From: Gemmatimonadota bacterium
Lineage (GTDB): Bacteria; Gemmatimonadota; Gemmatimonadetes; Longimicrobiales; Gaopeijiaceae
Reading direction: 5' to 3'
Assembly (NCBI GenBank): GCA_021295835.1
Contig: JAGWBP010000023.1
Span: 1 to 51,526 of the forward strand
Length of the DNA: 51,526 nt
Each line of letters starts with the position of its first letter. Position 1 is the first letter of the stretch. Below the pieces are notes generated by a model. The model did not search any database. It saw only the letters and a list, made by a program, of their open reading frames with translations, and was not told the origin of the DNA. Positions 41,604-50,802 of this stretch are shown here, piece after piece. A program made the translations under genes and the position numbers.

Positions 41604-42341
41604 ATGGGCCGCTTCGCCTGGTTCGAGCTGATGACCAGGGACGTGGCCGGGGCACGCTCCTTCTACTCGCCGATCACCGGATGGAGCACGAGCCTCTGGG
41701 AAGGGGCGAGCGGTCCCTACGAGATGTGGATGAAGGGAGACCTGGCGGTCGGCGGGCTGATGGAGCTTCCGCAGCCGGATATTCCCCCGTGCTGGCTCTC
41801 GTACGTCTCCACCCCCGGGCTGGACGGTACGCTGGCCAAGGTGCGCGACGCCGGGGGCTCGGTGCTGAACGAGATGGCGGTGCCGGAGGTGGGCCGCTTC
41901 GCCGTGATCGCCGATCCGCAGCATGGCGTGATCGCCGCGATCGAGCCCGAGAGCGAAGCGCCTGGCCACGATCGGCCTGCCGAGGTCGGGGAGTTCTCGT
42001 GGTGCGAGCTGACGACGACCGACCCCGAGGGAGCTTGGCGCTTCTACGCCGAGGTCTTCGGCTGGGAGGACGCCGGCACCATGGACTTGGGCGAGATGGG
42101 CATCTACCAGATGTTCAGCCGGGGCGCACACCCCCTTGGCGGGATCTACCGGGCGCCGGAGGGGGTCCCTACCGGCTGGCTCTACTACGTGCGCGTCCCC
42201 GACGCAAAGGCTGCGGCGGAGCAGGTGGAGAAGCTGGGCGGCGTGATTCACAATGGCCCGGTCGAGGTGCCGGGGGGCGATCTCGTCGCCCAGGGCGTGG
42301 ATTCGCAGGGAGTCGCCTTCGCGGTGCACTCGACGGCGTAG
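41604..42341 (+). CDS. Two-domain VOC (glyoxalase/bleomycin resistance-like) protein
   Basis: 245 residues from ATG 41604, seven bases after the csp stop. Two tandem VOC modules are seen: the first begins RFAWFELMTRDVAGARSFYS and the second EFSWCELTTTDPEGAWRFYA, each followed by FGW or TGW and a VADPQGA-like end (IADPQHGVIAAIEP, VDSQGVAFAVH). The family includes glyoxalase-like and CFP-30B-type proteins that bind a metal or small ligand in a paired-beta fold; the ligand is unknown. Confidence 0.88.
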   Translation: MGRFAWFELMTRDVAGARSFYSPITGWSTSLWEGASGPYEMWMKGDLAVGGLMELPQPDIPPCWLSYVSTPGLDGTLAKVRDAGGSVLNEMAVPEVGRFAVIADPQHGVIAAIEPESEAPGHDRPAEVGEFSWCELTTTDPEGAWRFYAEVFGWEDAGTMDLGEMGIYQMFSRGAHPLGGIYRAPEGVPTGWLYYVRVPDAKAAAEQVEKLGGVIHNGPVEVPGGDLVAQGVDSQGVAFAVHSTA

Positions 42342-42450
42342 CGGTTCTGTCGGGCGGCTCGGGGGGAGGGCTTCGCACGGGCCTGCCCAGAGGCCGACTG
42401 GCCGACCCCGGGCCTGTTGGGTCGTGTAGCGCTGGCCGGTCGCCGGGCGG

Positions 42451-45240
42451 GTGAATAGTCCATCCACGGGGGAGGGCGGCCGCTCCCGCCTCTTCCTGAT
42501 CGACGCCTACGCGCTGATCTACCGCTCGTACTTCGCATTCGTCAACCGCCCGCTCACGAATTCGCGGGGCGAGAACACCTCGGCTGCCTTCGGCTTCGCC
42601 AACTTCCTCTACGGAATTCGCGACGAGCATCGGCCGGAGTACATGGCGATCGTCTTCGACGCCGGCCTGAGCCACCGTAACGAGCTCTACCCGGAGTACA
42701 AGGCGACCCGCGAGAAGATGCCCGACGAGCTGCGCGAGTCGCTGCCCCGGATTCGCCAGCTCGTCGAGGCCTTCGGCGACCGGATCGTCGAGGTCGACGG
42801 GTGGGAGGCCGACGACGTGATCGGGACGCTGGCCACCCGCGCGGTCGAAGCGGGGGCCGAGGCCGTCATCGTATCGGGCGACAAGGACTTCTACCAGATG
42901 GTAGGCGACCGGGTGCGCCTTCTGAACCCGGGACGCGGAGGGCCGGGCGGGGTGGCGGCGAGCTGGCTCGACCGGGACGGAGTCGTCGAGAAGCTGGGGG
43001 TGGAACCCGAACGCGTGGTGGACTACCTGGCGCTCGTGGGCGACTCCGCCGACAATGTGCCGGGTGCCCGAGGCATCGGCCCCAAGACGGCCCAGGCGCT
43101 CCTCGGCCGCTTCGGAAGCCTCGACGAGGCGCTGGACCGCGCCGAGGAGGTGAAGGGCAAGCGGGCGAGAGAGTCGCTGATCGCCAACCGCGACGAGATT
43201 CTGCTTTCGCGGCGGCTGGTGACGATCCGGACCGATCTCGAGGTGGAGGAGGATCTCGACGACCTGCGCGTCGTGGAGCCCGACAGGAAACGTCTTCGTG
43301 CACTCTTCGCCGAGCTGGACCTGCGGCAGTTGCTGGAGCGGGTCGGCGGCCCGGAGAACGGAGGAGCGCGCGGGTCGGGCGTGCACGCCCGGGGCGAGTA
43401 CGGGGTCGTGGGAAGTGGGGAGGTGGCCGAGATTGTCGAGTCGTGCAGAGGGGCCGGTCGGGTCGGGGTCGCCGTGCTGGGCACTCTCCCGCAGCCCTGG
43501 CGAGGGAGGGTGGCCGGGGTGGCGCTGGCGCCCGGCGGCGGCAGCGCGAACTACCTTCCCTTCGCCCACGCGGACGCGGTCGCCCTCGAGCTCGACGGCT
43601 CCGGAGAGGAGGCGCACAGCAACCTCCCCGCGATCACGGGTCCCGAGGCGGCTCCTCTCCGCGACCTCCTGGCGGACCCCGCGATCACGAAGGTGGGGCA
43701 CGACCTCAAGCGCACCATGATCGTCTGCAGGCGCGCGGGGTTGGAGCTTGCCGGGCCACTGAGGGATGTGATGGTCGCGTCGTATGTGCTCGACCCGGGA
43801 CGCCGCAGCCACGATCTGGTCGCGCTTGCGGCCGAGGCGCTGGGAGTGGGTGCGACCACATCGGCGAGCGTTCTCGGGACCGGACGCAAGCGCCGCGACT
43901 TCGGCGATCTCGCGGTATCGGAGGCGCTGGACCATGCGTGTGAGCGGGCGGAGCTGCCGCTTCGGCTCTGGGAGCGCTTTGGCCCGGAGCTCGACGAGCA
44001 GGGCCTGCGCGGGCTCTTCGAGTCGTTGGAGACGCCCCTGATCGAGATTCTCGGCGCAATGGAGATGCACGGCGTGCTGATCGACGCCACGCTCTTCGCG
44101 GGAATGAGCCGACTGCTCGCCGAGAAGCTGGGGGAGCGCCGCGAATCCGTCTGTCGGCTGGCCGGAGAGGACTTCAACCTCAACTCGACTCCGCAGCTCC
44201 GCGAGATACTCTTCGAGCGCCTGGGGCTCCCGGTCCTGCGGCGCACCAAGACCGGTCCCTCGACCGACTCCGGTGTCCTGGAGCAGCTCGCGGTTCGGGG
44301 GCACGAGCTCCCGCGCCGCATCCTGGAGTATCGGAAGCTGGAGAAGCTCAGGAACACCTATGTCGACGCGCTCCCCGCGCTCGTTAGTCCCGAGACGGGG
44401 AGGATTCACACGACCTTCAACCAGACGGTCGCGGCGACGGGGCGGCTCTCCTCCTCGGACCCGAATCTGCAGAACGTCCCCATCGAGATCCGGCGCGCCT
44501 TCGTCGCCCCGCCGGGGTGGGTGCTGCTGACGGCGGACTACTCGCAGATCGAGCTCCGCATCCTGGCCCACCTCTCGGGCGACAGCGTCTTCGTCAACGC
44601 CTTTCGGGGCAACAAGGACATTCACCGCGAGACTGCGGCGGTGATCTTCGGGGTCGATGACGAGGATGTGACCGGCGAGATGCGCGATCGGGCCAAGACG
44701 GTGAACTTCGCCACCCTATACGGGCAGGGGGCCTTTGGGCTCGCCAGCCGGCTTGGAATTTCGCAGGAGGAGGCGCGGCACTTCATCGCCGAGTACTTCG
44801 AGCGCTTCTCGGGGGTGCGCCGATTCCTCGACGAACAGGTGGCTCTGGCCCGGGAACGGGGCTGGGTCGCGACGCTCCTGGGGCGCCGCCGCTTCGTGCC
44901 AGAGCTGGAGGCGCGGTCCTGGCACGCACGGCAGTTCGGCGAGCGGGTCGCGCAGAACACCCCGATCCAGGGCACCGCCGCCGATCTGATCAAGGTGGCG
45001 ATGATCAGGATAGCGGGGGCCATGGGTGACTCGGAGTGGGCTCGCATGATCCTCCAGGTGCACGACGAGCTCGTCTTCGAGGTGCGCGAGGAGCGGGCGG
45101 AGGAGCTGGCAGGGGAGGTGGTGCCTGCGATGGAGTCGGCGGTGGAGCTGGAAGTCCCGCTACGGGTGGATGTAGGCGTCGGGAGGAGCTGGTACGAGTG
45201 CAAGTCCCACGCGCGGGGCGACACCACGATGCAACGATGA
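42451..45240 (+). CDS. polA: DNA polymerase I
   Basis: 929 residues from GTG 42451. The 5'-3' exonuclease domain is residues about 12-310 (FLIDAYALIYRSYFAFVNRP, VDGWEADDVIGTLA, SGDKDFYQMV, GPKTAQALLGRFGSLDEALD). The 3'-5' exonuclease-like domain, about 320-540, lacks all recognisable DEDD carboxylates. The polymerase domain follows: motif A LTADYSQIELRILAHLSGDS, O-helix region RDRAKTVNFATLYGQGAFGL, and motif C QVHDELVFEV near 870. It fills gaps and removes RNA primers in replication and repair. It probably has no proofreading, as in Taq-like enzymes. Confidence 0.97.
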   Translation: MNSPSTGEGGRSRLFLIDAYALIYRSYFAFVNRPLTNSRGENTSAAFGFANFLYGIRDEHRPEYMAIVFDAGLSHRNELYPEYKATREKMPDELRESLPRIRQLVEAFGDRIVEVDGWEADDVIGTLATRAVEAGAEAVIVSGDKDFYQMVGDRVRLLNPGRGGPGGVAASWLDRDGVVEKLGVEPERVVDYLALVGDSADNVPGARGIGPKTAQALLGRFGSLDEALDRAEEVKGKRARESLIANRDEILLSRRLVTIRTDLEVEEDLDDLRVVEPDRKRLRALFAELDLRQLLERVGGPENGGARGSGVHARGEYGVVGSGEVAEIVESCRGAGRVGVAVLGTLPQPWRGRVAGVALAPGGGSANYLPFAHADAVALELDGSGEEAHSNLPAITGPEAAPLRDLLADPAITKVGHDLKRTMIVCRRAGLELAGPLRDVMVASYVLDPGRRSHDLVALAAEALGVGATTSASVLGTGRKRRDFGDLAVSEALDHACERAELPLRLWERFGPELDEQGLRGLFESLETPLIEILGAMEMHGVLIDATLFAGMSRLLAEKLGERRESVCRLAGEDFNLNSTPQLREILFERLGLPVLRRTKTGPSTDSGVLEQLAVRGHELPRRILEYRKLEKLRNTYVDALPALVSPETGRIHTTFNQTVAATGRLSSSDPNLQNVPIEIRRAFVAPPGWVLLTADYSQIELRILAHLSGDSVFVNAFRGNKDIHRETAAVIFGVDDEDVTGEMRDRAKTVNFATLYGQGAFGLASRLGISQEEARHFIAEYFERFSGVRRFLDEQVALARERGWVATLLGRRRFVPELEARSWHARQFGERVAQNTPIQGTAADLIKVAMIRIAGAMGDSEWARMILQVHDELVFEVREERAEELAGEVVPAMESAVELEVPLRVDVGVGRSWYECKSHARGDTTMQR

Positions 45241-45319
45241 CGACGAGGCCAGAGTACGTACAGCGGGAGGCCAGAGTCCGACGGGTCTTCGCGTCTGAAG
45301 AGCGATTGGCCGCGTCGGC

Positions 45320-45934
45320 ATGACCATGACGAGAGACTGGTGGGCCGAAGGGCTCCTCTTCGAGAACTGCAACTGCACTGCGGTCTGCCCGGGGCACATC
45401 CACTTCTCGCAGAGCTGCACGCATGAGCGCTGCCTCGGCTACTGGGCGATACGCGTCGAGGCGGGCGAGCTGGAGGGTGTGGATCTCGCCGGGGTAGAGG
45501 CGGTGATCGTCTACGACGCTCCAAGCGTGATGGTCGAGGGGGGGTGGAGCCAGAGGATCGTCGTCGCCGAGCGCGCCAGCGCAGAGCAGGCGAATGCTCT
45601 CGAGCAGATCGTCTCCGGGAGGGTGGGTGGACCGTGGGAGCTTCTCGCCAGATTCGTCGCCGAGCCGCTCCCGACCCGGCGCGCGCCGATCGCGATCGAG
45701 GATCGGCCGACCCGCAAGGCGGTGACGGTGGCGGGGCTGCTCAGCAGCGCCATCGAGGCGATTCGGGGCAGGGACCGCGCGGCGCCCGTCACCTTCCGCA
45801 ACATCTACAACCAGATCCATGACTCGACGCAGGTGATCGCGCGTGGGTCCTCCGAATACGACGACGGCGAGATCGTCTTCGCCAACGAGGGCAGCCATGG
45901 CCTCTGGTCGCGCTTCCGCTGGACGGGAGGGTGA
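45320..45934 (+). CDS. DUF1326 protein
   Basis: 204 residues from ATG 45320 (a second ATG two codons on). The N-terminal half has a cysteine-rich motif: Cys17, Cys19, Cys23, Cys33 and Cys38 in FENCNCTAVCPGHIHFSQSC then THERC. This is typical of DUF1326 and is suggestive of metal binding. The remainder alternates strands and helices (AVIVYDAPSVMVEGGWSQRI, PIAIEDRPTRKAVTVAGLLS). Function unknown. The next gene, DUF2182, starts at an overlapping GTGA, and the two families commonly occur together, so they probably act together. Confidence 0.88.
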   Translation: MTMTRDWWAEGLLFENCNCTAVCPGHIHFSQSCTHERCLGYWAIRVEAGELEGVDLAGVEAVIVYDAPSVMVEGGWSQRIVVAERASAEQANALEQIVSGRVGGPWELLARFVAEPLPTRRAPIAIEDRPTRKAVTVAGLLSSAIEAIRGRDRAAPVTFRNIYNQIHDSTQVIARGSSEYDDGEIVFANEGSHGLWSRFRWTGG

Positions 45935-46533
45935 CTTTCGGCCGAGCGCTCCCGATGTGGCTGGCGATGACCGCCCTGATGATGGCGCCGGTGGTCGCGC
46001 CCTGGATTCGGGCGCTGGTCAGGGTCGCCCGCGCCGGAGGTACGGGAGCCTACCTACCAACGGTCCTCGCCTTCGGGGCCGGGTACGCTATCGCGTGGGG
46101 CGCCTTCAGCGTTGTGGCGGCGGGATTGCAGACGGGCCTGACGGCGCTCGCGGTCCCGGTTCCCTTTGGCCTGGAGGCGCGCATGCACTCGGGTATCGCG
46201 CTCCTCCTCGCCGGTTCGTTTCAGTTCACCCGATTCAAGACGGCGTGCCTTCGCCGCTGCCGCTCGCCGCAATCGTACCTGCTGGCGCACTGGCGACCCG
46301 GGCTCGCTGGATCGATGCGGGTCGGTCTCGGGCACGGCGTGGACTGCGTCGGGTGCTGCTGGGCCGTCATGGTGCTCGCGCTGGTGGTCGGCATGGCCCA
46401 CCTGGCGTGGATGGGCCTCCTGATGGCGATCATGGTGGCCGAGATGGCGACTCCCCTAGGCGGCAGAGTCACCCGTCCGGTCGGGGTGGCGCTGATCGTT
46501 GCCGGGCTGGTCGTGACCGGAGTGTCAGGATGA
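45931..46533 (+). CDS. DUF2182 integral membrane protein
   Basis: 200 residues from GTG 45931, overlapping the DUF1326 stop by four bases. About five membrane helices are seen, starting MWLAMTALMMAPVVAPWIRA, with family-typical boxes: a Met-rich AMTALMMAP, FQFTRFKTACLRRCRSPQSY (cysteines) and GLGHGVDCVGCCWAVMVLAL (paired Cys and His), then GMAHLAWMGLLMAIMVAEM. The Met, His and Cys enrichment inside membrane segments is consistent with a metal-handling protein; that is inference. Its stop overlaps the ATG of the following metallo-beta-lactamase gene. Confidence 0.88.
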   Translation: MTFGRALPMWLAMTALMMAPVVAPWIRALVRVARAGGTGAYLPTVLAFGAGYAIAWGAFSVVAAGLQTGLTALAVPVPFGLEARMHSGIALLLAGSFQFTRFKTACLRRCRSPQSYLLAHWRPGLAGSMRVGLGHGVDCVGCCWAVMVLALVVGMAHLAWMGLLMAIMVAEMATPLGGRVTRPVGVALIVAGLVVTGVSG

Positions 46534-47576
46534 TCTTCGCCTCCGACCACTTCGCGGCTGGCGTCCCAGCGCACCCCCAAGTTGACGCGGGACCCTCGGG
46601 GATGGATACTCCCCACATGCCGAAATCGCAACTGTCCGCGCCCGCCGCCAAGGCCCCGACTGCGATCGGCGGGGGCGCGACCATCGTGGATCTGCGCTTC
46701 CAGGGACACGCCTCGATCATCGGCGTCTGCGTGCTCGAGCTGGAGGGCGGAATCGCGCTCGTGGATCCCGGCCCCGAGGCGAGGCTGGGCGAGCTCACCG
46801 AGGGGCTAGCGCGGATCGGGCGCACTCTGGAGGACGTTCGGGCGGTGCTCCTTACACACATCCACCTGGACCACGCCACCGCGGCTGGCGCGATCGCCGC
46901 CCGTTCCCCTGGGGCGCGAGTCTACGTCCACGGCGTCGGCGCACCGCACATGGCCGATCCGACGCGGCTCCTGGCATCCGCCGAGCGCATCTACGGCGAT
47001 CGCATGGCGACGCTCTGGGGGCGGTTCGTGCCGGTACCGGCCGAGCAGTTGCGGATCGTGGACGACGACGATGTGGTCGAGCTGGGTGGCCGTAGCCTCG
47101 AGGTCGCGTACCTGCCCGGACACGCCAGCCACCACGTCGCGTACTACGAGGGCGCGACCGGGACCGCCTGGGTGGGCGACGTGGGTGGGATTCGGATCGG
47201 TGGCGGTCCTCCGCTCCCCGTCACCCCGCCGCCGGATATCGATGTCGAGCTCTGGCGCGACTCGATCGCCCGGGTGATGGCGTGGTCCCCCGACCGCATC
47301 GTGCCGACCCACTTTGGCGTCTACACGGACCGGGCGTCGCACTTCGGCGAGCTCGAGGAGGCACTCCTGGATTGGTCGGAGTGGGTGCGGGGCTCGCTAG
47401 CGGACGCCAACGGAAAGAGCGACCGGGAGCTCCGCGGCGACTTCGCCCGCTGGGTCGAGGACGGCCTCTCGGAGCGCCTCTCCAGCGAGCTCACCGAGCG
47501 CTACGCCACCGCTTCGGGCTTTCCGGACTCCTGGTCGGGGCTGGCGCGCTACTGGCGCAAGCGCGGGAAAGGATAG
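46530..47576 (+). CDS. Metallo-beta-lactamase-fold hydrolase
   Basis: 348 residues from ATG 46530, which overlaps the DUF2182 stop (ATGA) and has GGAG seven bases upstream. ATG 46617 (319 residues) is an alternative, because the family core only begins at TIVDLRFQGHASIIG. Metal ligands are in THIHLDHATAAG (109-120), LPGHASHHVAYYEG, WVGDVGGIR and VPTHFGVYTD. The C-terminal part, about 80 residues, is helical. It resembles glyoxalase II-like or quorum-quenching-type hydrolases; substrate is unknown. Co-transcribed with the DUF1326/DUF2182 pair. Confidence 0.87.
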   Translation: MIFASDHFAAGVPAHPQVDAGPSGMDTPHMPKSQLSAPAAKAPTAIGGGATIVDLRFQGHASIIGVCVLELEGGIALVDPGPEARLGELTEGLARIGRTLEDVRAVLLTHIHLDHATAAGAIAARSPGARVYVHGVGAPHMADPTRLLASAERIYGDRMATLWGRFVPVPAEQLRIVDDDDVVELGGRSLEVAYLPGHASHHVAYYEGATGTAWVGDVGGIRIGGGPPLPVTPPPDIDVELWRDSIARVMAWSPDRIVPTHFGVYTDRASHFGELEEALLDWSEWVRGSLADANGKSDRELRGDFARWVEDGLSERLSSELTERYATASGFPDSWSGLARYWRKRGKG

Positions 47577-47583
47577 CCGCCTT

Positions 47584-47976
47584 ATGCTCTACGCCGCGCA
47601 CTCGGGAATCCGCTACCTGGTCCTCGCCGCAGGGGTCGCCGTCGTGCTCTTCGCCCTCTACGGATCCCTGCGCAGCCGTCCCTACGCTTCTGCCATGGCG
47701 CGACTCTCGGCGACCTTCGCCGGGCTGCTCCACCTGCAGCTCCTGATCGGCTTCGCCACCCTCCTCTCGCGACCGTTCCACACCCGTCTGATCGGCCACA
47801 TCCTCGCGATGCTCGCGGCGGCCGCCGTCGCGCAGCTAGTCGGCAGCGTCATGAAGAGGCGTCCCGAGGAGGAGCGGAGCTACCTGCCCCACCTGGTCTC
47901 CGCCCTGGTGGCGCTCGCACTGGTCGCCGTTGGCATCCATGCAATCGGGCGGGGCGTGCTCCAGAGTACCCTCTAG
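47584..47976 (+). CDS. Small integral membrane protein of unknown function
   Basis: 130 residues with four membrane helices (IRYLVLAAGVAVVLFALYGS, LSATFAGLLHLQLLIGFATL, LIGHILAMLAAAAVAQLVGS, HLVSALVALALVAVGIHAIG). Histidines sit near or within each helix (HSGIRY, LLHLQ, FHTRLIGHI, YLPHLV, GIHAIG), which would allow haem or metal ligation, as in small cytochrome b-like bundles; this is inference. It starts seven bases after the hydrolase gene. Its stop TAG is followed directly by a dispersed repeat end. Confidence 0.78.
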   Translation: MLYAAHSGIRYLVLAAGVAVVLFALYGSLRSRPYASAMARLSATFAGLLHLQLLIGFATLLSRPFHTRLIGHILAMLAAAAVAQLVGSVMKRRPEEERSYLPHLVSALVALALVAVGIHAIGRGVLQSTL

Positions 47977-47990
47977 CAGTCCAGGGACAA
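47977..47990 (+). repeat. Dispersed intergenic repeat, solo end copy
   Basis: CAGTCCAGGGACAA follows directly on the TAG stop at 47974-47976 and its final A is the first base of the next gene's ATG. It differs from the family consensus CAGTCCGTGGACAA at two positions. Confidence 0.45.
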
Positions 47991-49918
47991 TGAGCACCCC
48001 TCGGTCTCCGAGCAACGCCCAGGAGTCGCGCGATGTCGCCGAGGGCGCCAGGGAGTCCCGGTGGGTGAAGCGGAGCTTCCTAAGGGAGATCTTCGCCGGA
48101 CGGCTTTCGCTGGAGCTGGTGCACCCGCACCCGGAACAGGACCCGGAGGAGGCCGCCCGCGCTGCGCCCTTCCTCGAGGCGGTGCGGCGCTTCGTGGAGG
48201 AGCATGTGGATGGCGACTCCTTCGACCGGGACGGGTGGGTGCCCGAATCGGTGCTCGAGGGGCTCGCCGAGCTGGGAGCCTTCGGAATCAAGATCCCACG
48301 CGAGTACGGCGGACTTGGCCTCTCGCAGATCTCGTACAACCGGGCTCTCGCTCTGGTGGCCAGTCGCTGCACCGCGACCGGGGCCTTCCTCTCGGCTCAT
48401 CAGTCGATTGGGCTGCCAACGCCGCTGGTCCTCTTCGGCACCGAGGAGCAGAAGCGAGCGTACCTGCCCAGGGCCGCCAGGGGCGAGCTCTCGGCCTTCG
48501 CGCTCACCGAGCAGATGGTCGGCTCCGACCCGGCCAACATGTCCACCTTCGCCGAACCCTCCGCCGACGGTTCGCACTACACGCTGAATGGCGAGAAGCT
48601 CTGGACCACCAACGGGCCGCGGGCCGACCTGCTCGTCGTGATGGCGCGCACCGCTGCGCGCGAGGGAGTGAGGGGGAAGCACCCGATCAGCGCCTTCATC
48701 GTGGAGAGATCGTGGCCCGGCGTCGAGGTGGGGGAGGTGTGCGACTTCATGGGGATGCGGGCGATCTCGAATGGCGTTCTCCGCTTTCGCGACGTCAGGG
48801 TGCCCGCCGAGAATCTCCTCTGGGGCGAGGGGCTCGGGCTCAAGCTGGCGCTGATCACCCTCAACACCGGGCGCCTGGCGCTCCCCGCCTTCTGCACCGC
48901 CACCGCCAAGAGCCAGCTTCGCGCCTGCCGCGCCTGGGCGGCCAAGCGGGTGCAGTGGGGCGCCCCGATCGGGCAGCACGACGCGGTGGCCCAGATGCTC
49001 GGGCGCATGACGGCCGAGGTCTACGCGATGGAGGCCGCAGTGGAGCTGGCGGCCGCCATCTCGACCCAGGGCAGGCTGGACATTCGCCTCGAGGCCGCGA
49101 TCGCGAAGCTCTGGCACAGCGAGAAGGGCTGGGAGCTCGTCAACTACGCGGTGCAGATCCTGGGCGGGCGGGGCTACGAGACGACCGAGTCGCTCAGGCG
49201 GCGGGGCGAGGACCCCTTTCCGGCGGAGCGCCAGCTCAGGGACGCCAGGATCAACACGATCTTCGAGGGTTCGAGCGAGATCATGCGCCTCTTCATCGCC
49301 CGCGAGGCCGTCGACGAGCATCTCTCGGTGGCGGGTGGCGCAGTCGACCCCACCCTGTCTTGGCCGAGACGCGCCGCAGTCGCGCTTCGGGCGGCTGCCC
49401 ACTACTCCCTCTGGTACCCCAGGCAGTGGCTAGGCTGGGGCTGGTGGCCCCGCTACCGCTCCTTTGGGCCACTCGCCCGCCACATGCGCTTTGTGGAGCG
49501 CACATCGCGAAGGCTGGCCCGCACGCTCTTTCGCGCCATAGTGCGCTTCGGAGCGGGCCTCGAGCGTCGCCAGGCCGTCCTGGGCAGGCTGGTGGACATC
49601 GGCGCGGAGCTCTTCGTGATGACCGCGGCCAACGTCAGGGCGATGAAGCTCGCCGCCGAAGACCCGGAGGACTCGACCCCCGTCGAGCTCGCGGACGCGG
49701 CATGCAGCCTCGCCAGGCGCAGGATCGCCGCCCGCTTCCGTACGGTATTTCGAAACGACGACACCGAAATCTACCGGGTCGCCGCACGGGCGATGGAGGG
49801 ACGCTACGCGGGGCTGGAGGGGGGGATCGCAGACGAGCCTGCCCTGGCGCAACAGGAGCGTGCGGATGAGGAGCCGCAACCCGCCAGGGAGGAGGTCGGC
49901 GAGCCGGTAGCCACCTGA
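47990..49918 (+). CDS. Long acyl-CoA dehydrogenase (very-long-chain type)
   Basis: 642 residues from ATG 47990, longer than the usual 380-400 because of a C-terminal extension like that of VLCAD/ACAD9. The core has FGIKIPREYGGLGLSQ, ALTEQMVGSDPANMST (substrate loop), GEKLWTTNGPRADLLVVMAR, KRVQWGAPIGQHDAVAQMLG and INTIFEGSSEIMRLFIAREA, with the glutamate of the catalytic region. The extension after about residue 450 contains hydrophobic and basic helices (YPRQWLGWGWWPRYRSFGPL) that could associate with the membrane. It oxidises long-chain acyl-CoA. The stop overlaps the ctaA start by one base. Confidence 0.9.
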   Translation: MSTPRSPSNAQESRDVAEGARESRWVKRSFLREIFAGRLSLELVHPHPEQDPEEAARAAPFLEAVRRFVEEHVDGDSFDRDGWVPESVLEGLAELGAFGIKIPREYGGLGLSQISYNRALALVASRCTATGAFLSAHQSIGLPTPLVLFGTEEQKRAYLPRAARGELSAFALTEQMVGSDPANMSTFAEPSADGSHYTLNGEKLWTTNGPRADLLVVMARTAAREGVRGKHPISAFIVERSWPGVEVGEVCDFMGMRAISNGVLRFRDVRVPAENLLWGEGLGLKLALITLNTGRLALPAFCTATAKSQLRACRAWAAKRVQWGAPIGQHDAVAQMLGRMTAEVYAMEAAVELAAAISTQGRLDIRLEAAIAKLWHSEKGWELVNYAVQILGGRGYETTESLRRRGEDPFPAERQLRDARINTIFEGSSEIMRLFIAREAVDEHLSVAGGAVDPTLSWPRRAAVALRAAAHYSLWYPRQWLGWGWWPRYRSFGPLARHMRFVERTSRRLARTLFRAIVRFGAGLERRQAVLGRLVDIGAELFVMTAANVRAMKLAAEDPEDSTPVELADAACSLARRRIAARFRTVFRNDDTEIYRVAARAMEGRYAGLEGGIADEPALAQQERADEEPQPAREEVGEPVAT

Positions 49919-50802
49919 TGGCGCGACCCTTCCTCCTCTTCGTGCTCCTCTGGACGATTGCGCTGATCTTCCTCGGGAGCTACGTGCACGCCACCGATGC
50001 GAGCCTTGCCTGCCCGGACTGGCCGACGTGCTTCGGGACGATGATGCCCGAGATGACCGGGGGCGTCTTCTGGGAGCACCTGCACCGTCTCTGGGCCGGA
50101 GCGCTGGTCCTTCTCTTCGCCGTCTCGGTGGCGCTGCTCCGCCGCAGCCATCCCGAGCGCATCTGGCTCTTCCGTCTTGGGCTGGCGGGCATCGCGATCC
50201 TCCTCGTGCAGTCGCTGCTCGGCGGCCTGACGGTGCTCCTCCGGCTCCCGGACGCGATATCGGCCGCCCACCTCGCGATGGCGCTCGTCTTCGTGGCGCT
50301 GCTGGCGATCCTGCTGGCGCGGACCGGTCGGGACCCGGCTGCCGCAGTCGGAGGGGGAAGCGGAGAGCGGGCCCTGGCGCTCCGGATGGGGGTGCTGGCG
50401 TCGCTGCTCCTCTACGCGCAGTCGATGGTTGGCGCCTGGGTGCGTCACCGCGACGCGGGGATGGCCTGTCCGGACTCGCCGCTCTGCCTCGGCCGCCTCG
50501 TGCCTCCGCTCGAGTTCGGGATCGTGCAGCTTCACTACCTGCACCGGGTCTTCGGGGTGCTCGTCGCCCTAGTGGTGATTGCCTGCTCATGGACGCTCCT
50601 CAGGCGGTGCGGCTCTCGCTCGGTGCGACTCGCAGGCGCGGCGCTCGGCGCCGCGGTGGCCGCGCAGGTCCTGCTGGGCTTCCTCTCGGTCGCGGCACGG
50701 CTGGACCCGGTGCTCGTATCTCTCCACACGGTGTTGGCGGCTACTCTCCTCGCCGTCGCCGTGTGGGTGGCGGCCTCCTCGTGGGAGAGAGGCCCGGCGT
50801 GA
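49918..50802 (+). CDS. ctaA: Haem A synthase (CtaA/COX15)
   Basis: 294 residues, eight membrane helices in two halves. Each half starts with a Cys pair in a conserved loop: SLACPDWPTCFG and GMACPDSPLCLG. The haem-ligand histidines lie in FWEHLHRLWAGALV, AAHLAMALVF, QLHYLHRVFGVLVALV and SLHTVLAATL. It oxidises the C8 methyl group of haem O to give haem A for aa3-type oxidases. It is flanked by the DUF420 gene with a GTGA overlap, but no ctaB or oxidase subunit gene is in the window. Confidence 0.95.
   Translation: MARPFLLFVLLWTIALIFLGSYVHATDASLACPDWPTCFGTMMPEMTGGVFWEHLHRLWAGALVLLFAVSVALLRRSHPERIWLFRLGLAGIAILLVQSLLGGLTVLLRLPDAISAAHLAMALVFVALLAILLARTGRDPAAAVGGGSGERALALRMGVLASLLLYAQSMVGAWVRHRDAGMACPDSPLCLGRLVPPLEFGIVQLHYLHRVFGVLVALVVIACSWTLLRRCGSRSVRLAGAALGAAVAAQVLLGFLSVAARLDPVLVSLHTVLAATLLAVAVWVAASSWERGPA

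Noticed and set aside
42169..44625. Minus-strand frame of 818 codons
   Set aside because: It is antisense to polA and has no domain; a length effect of GC-rich codon use.
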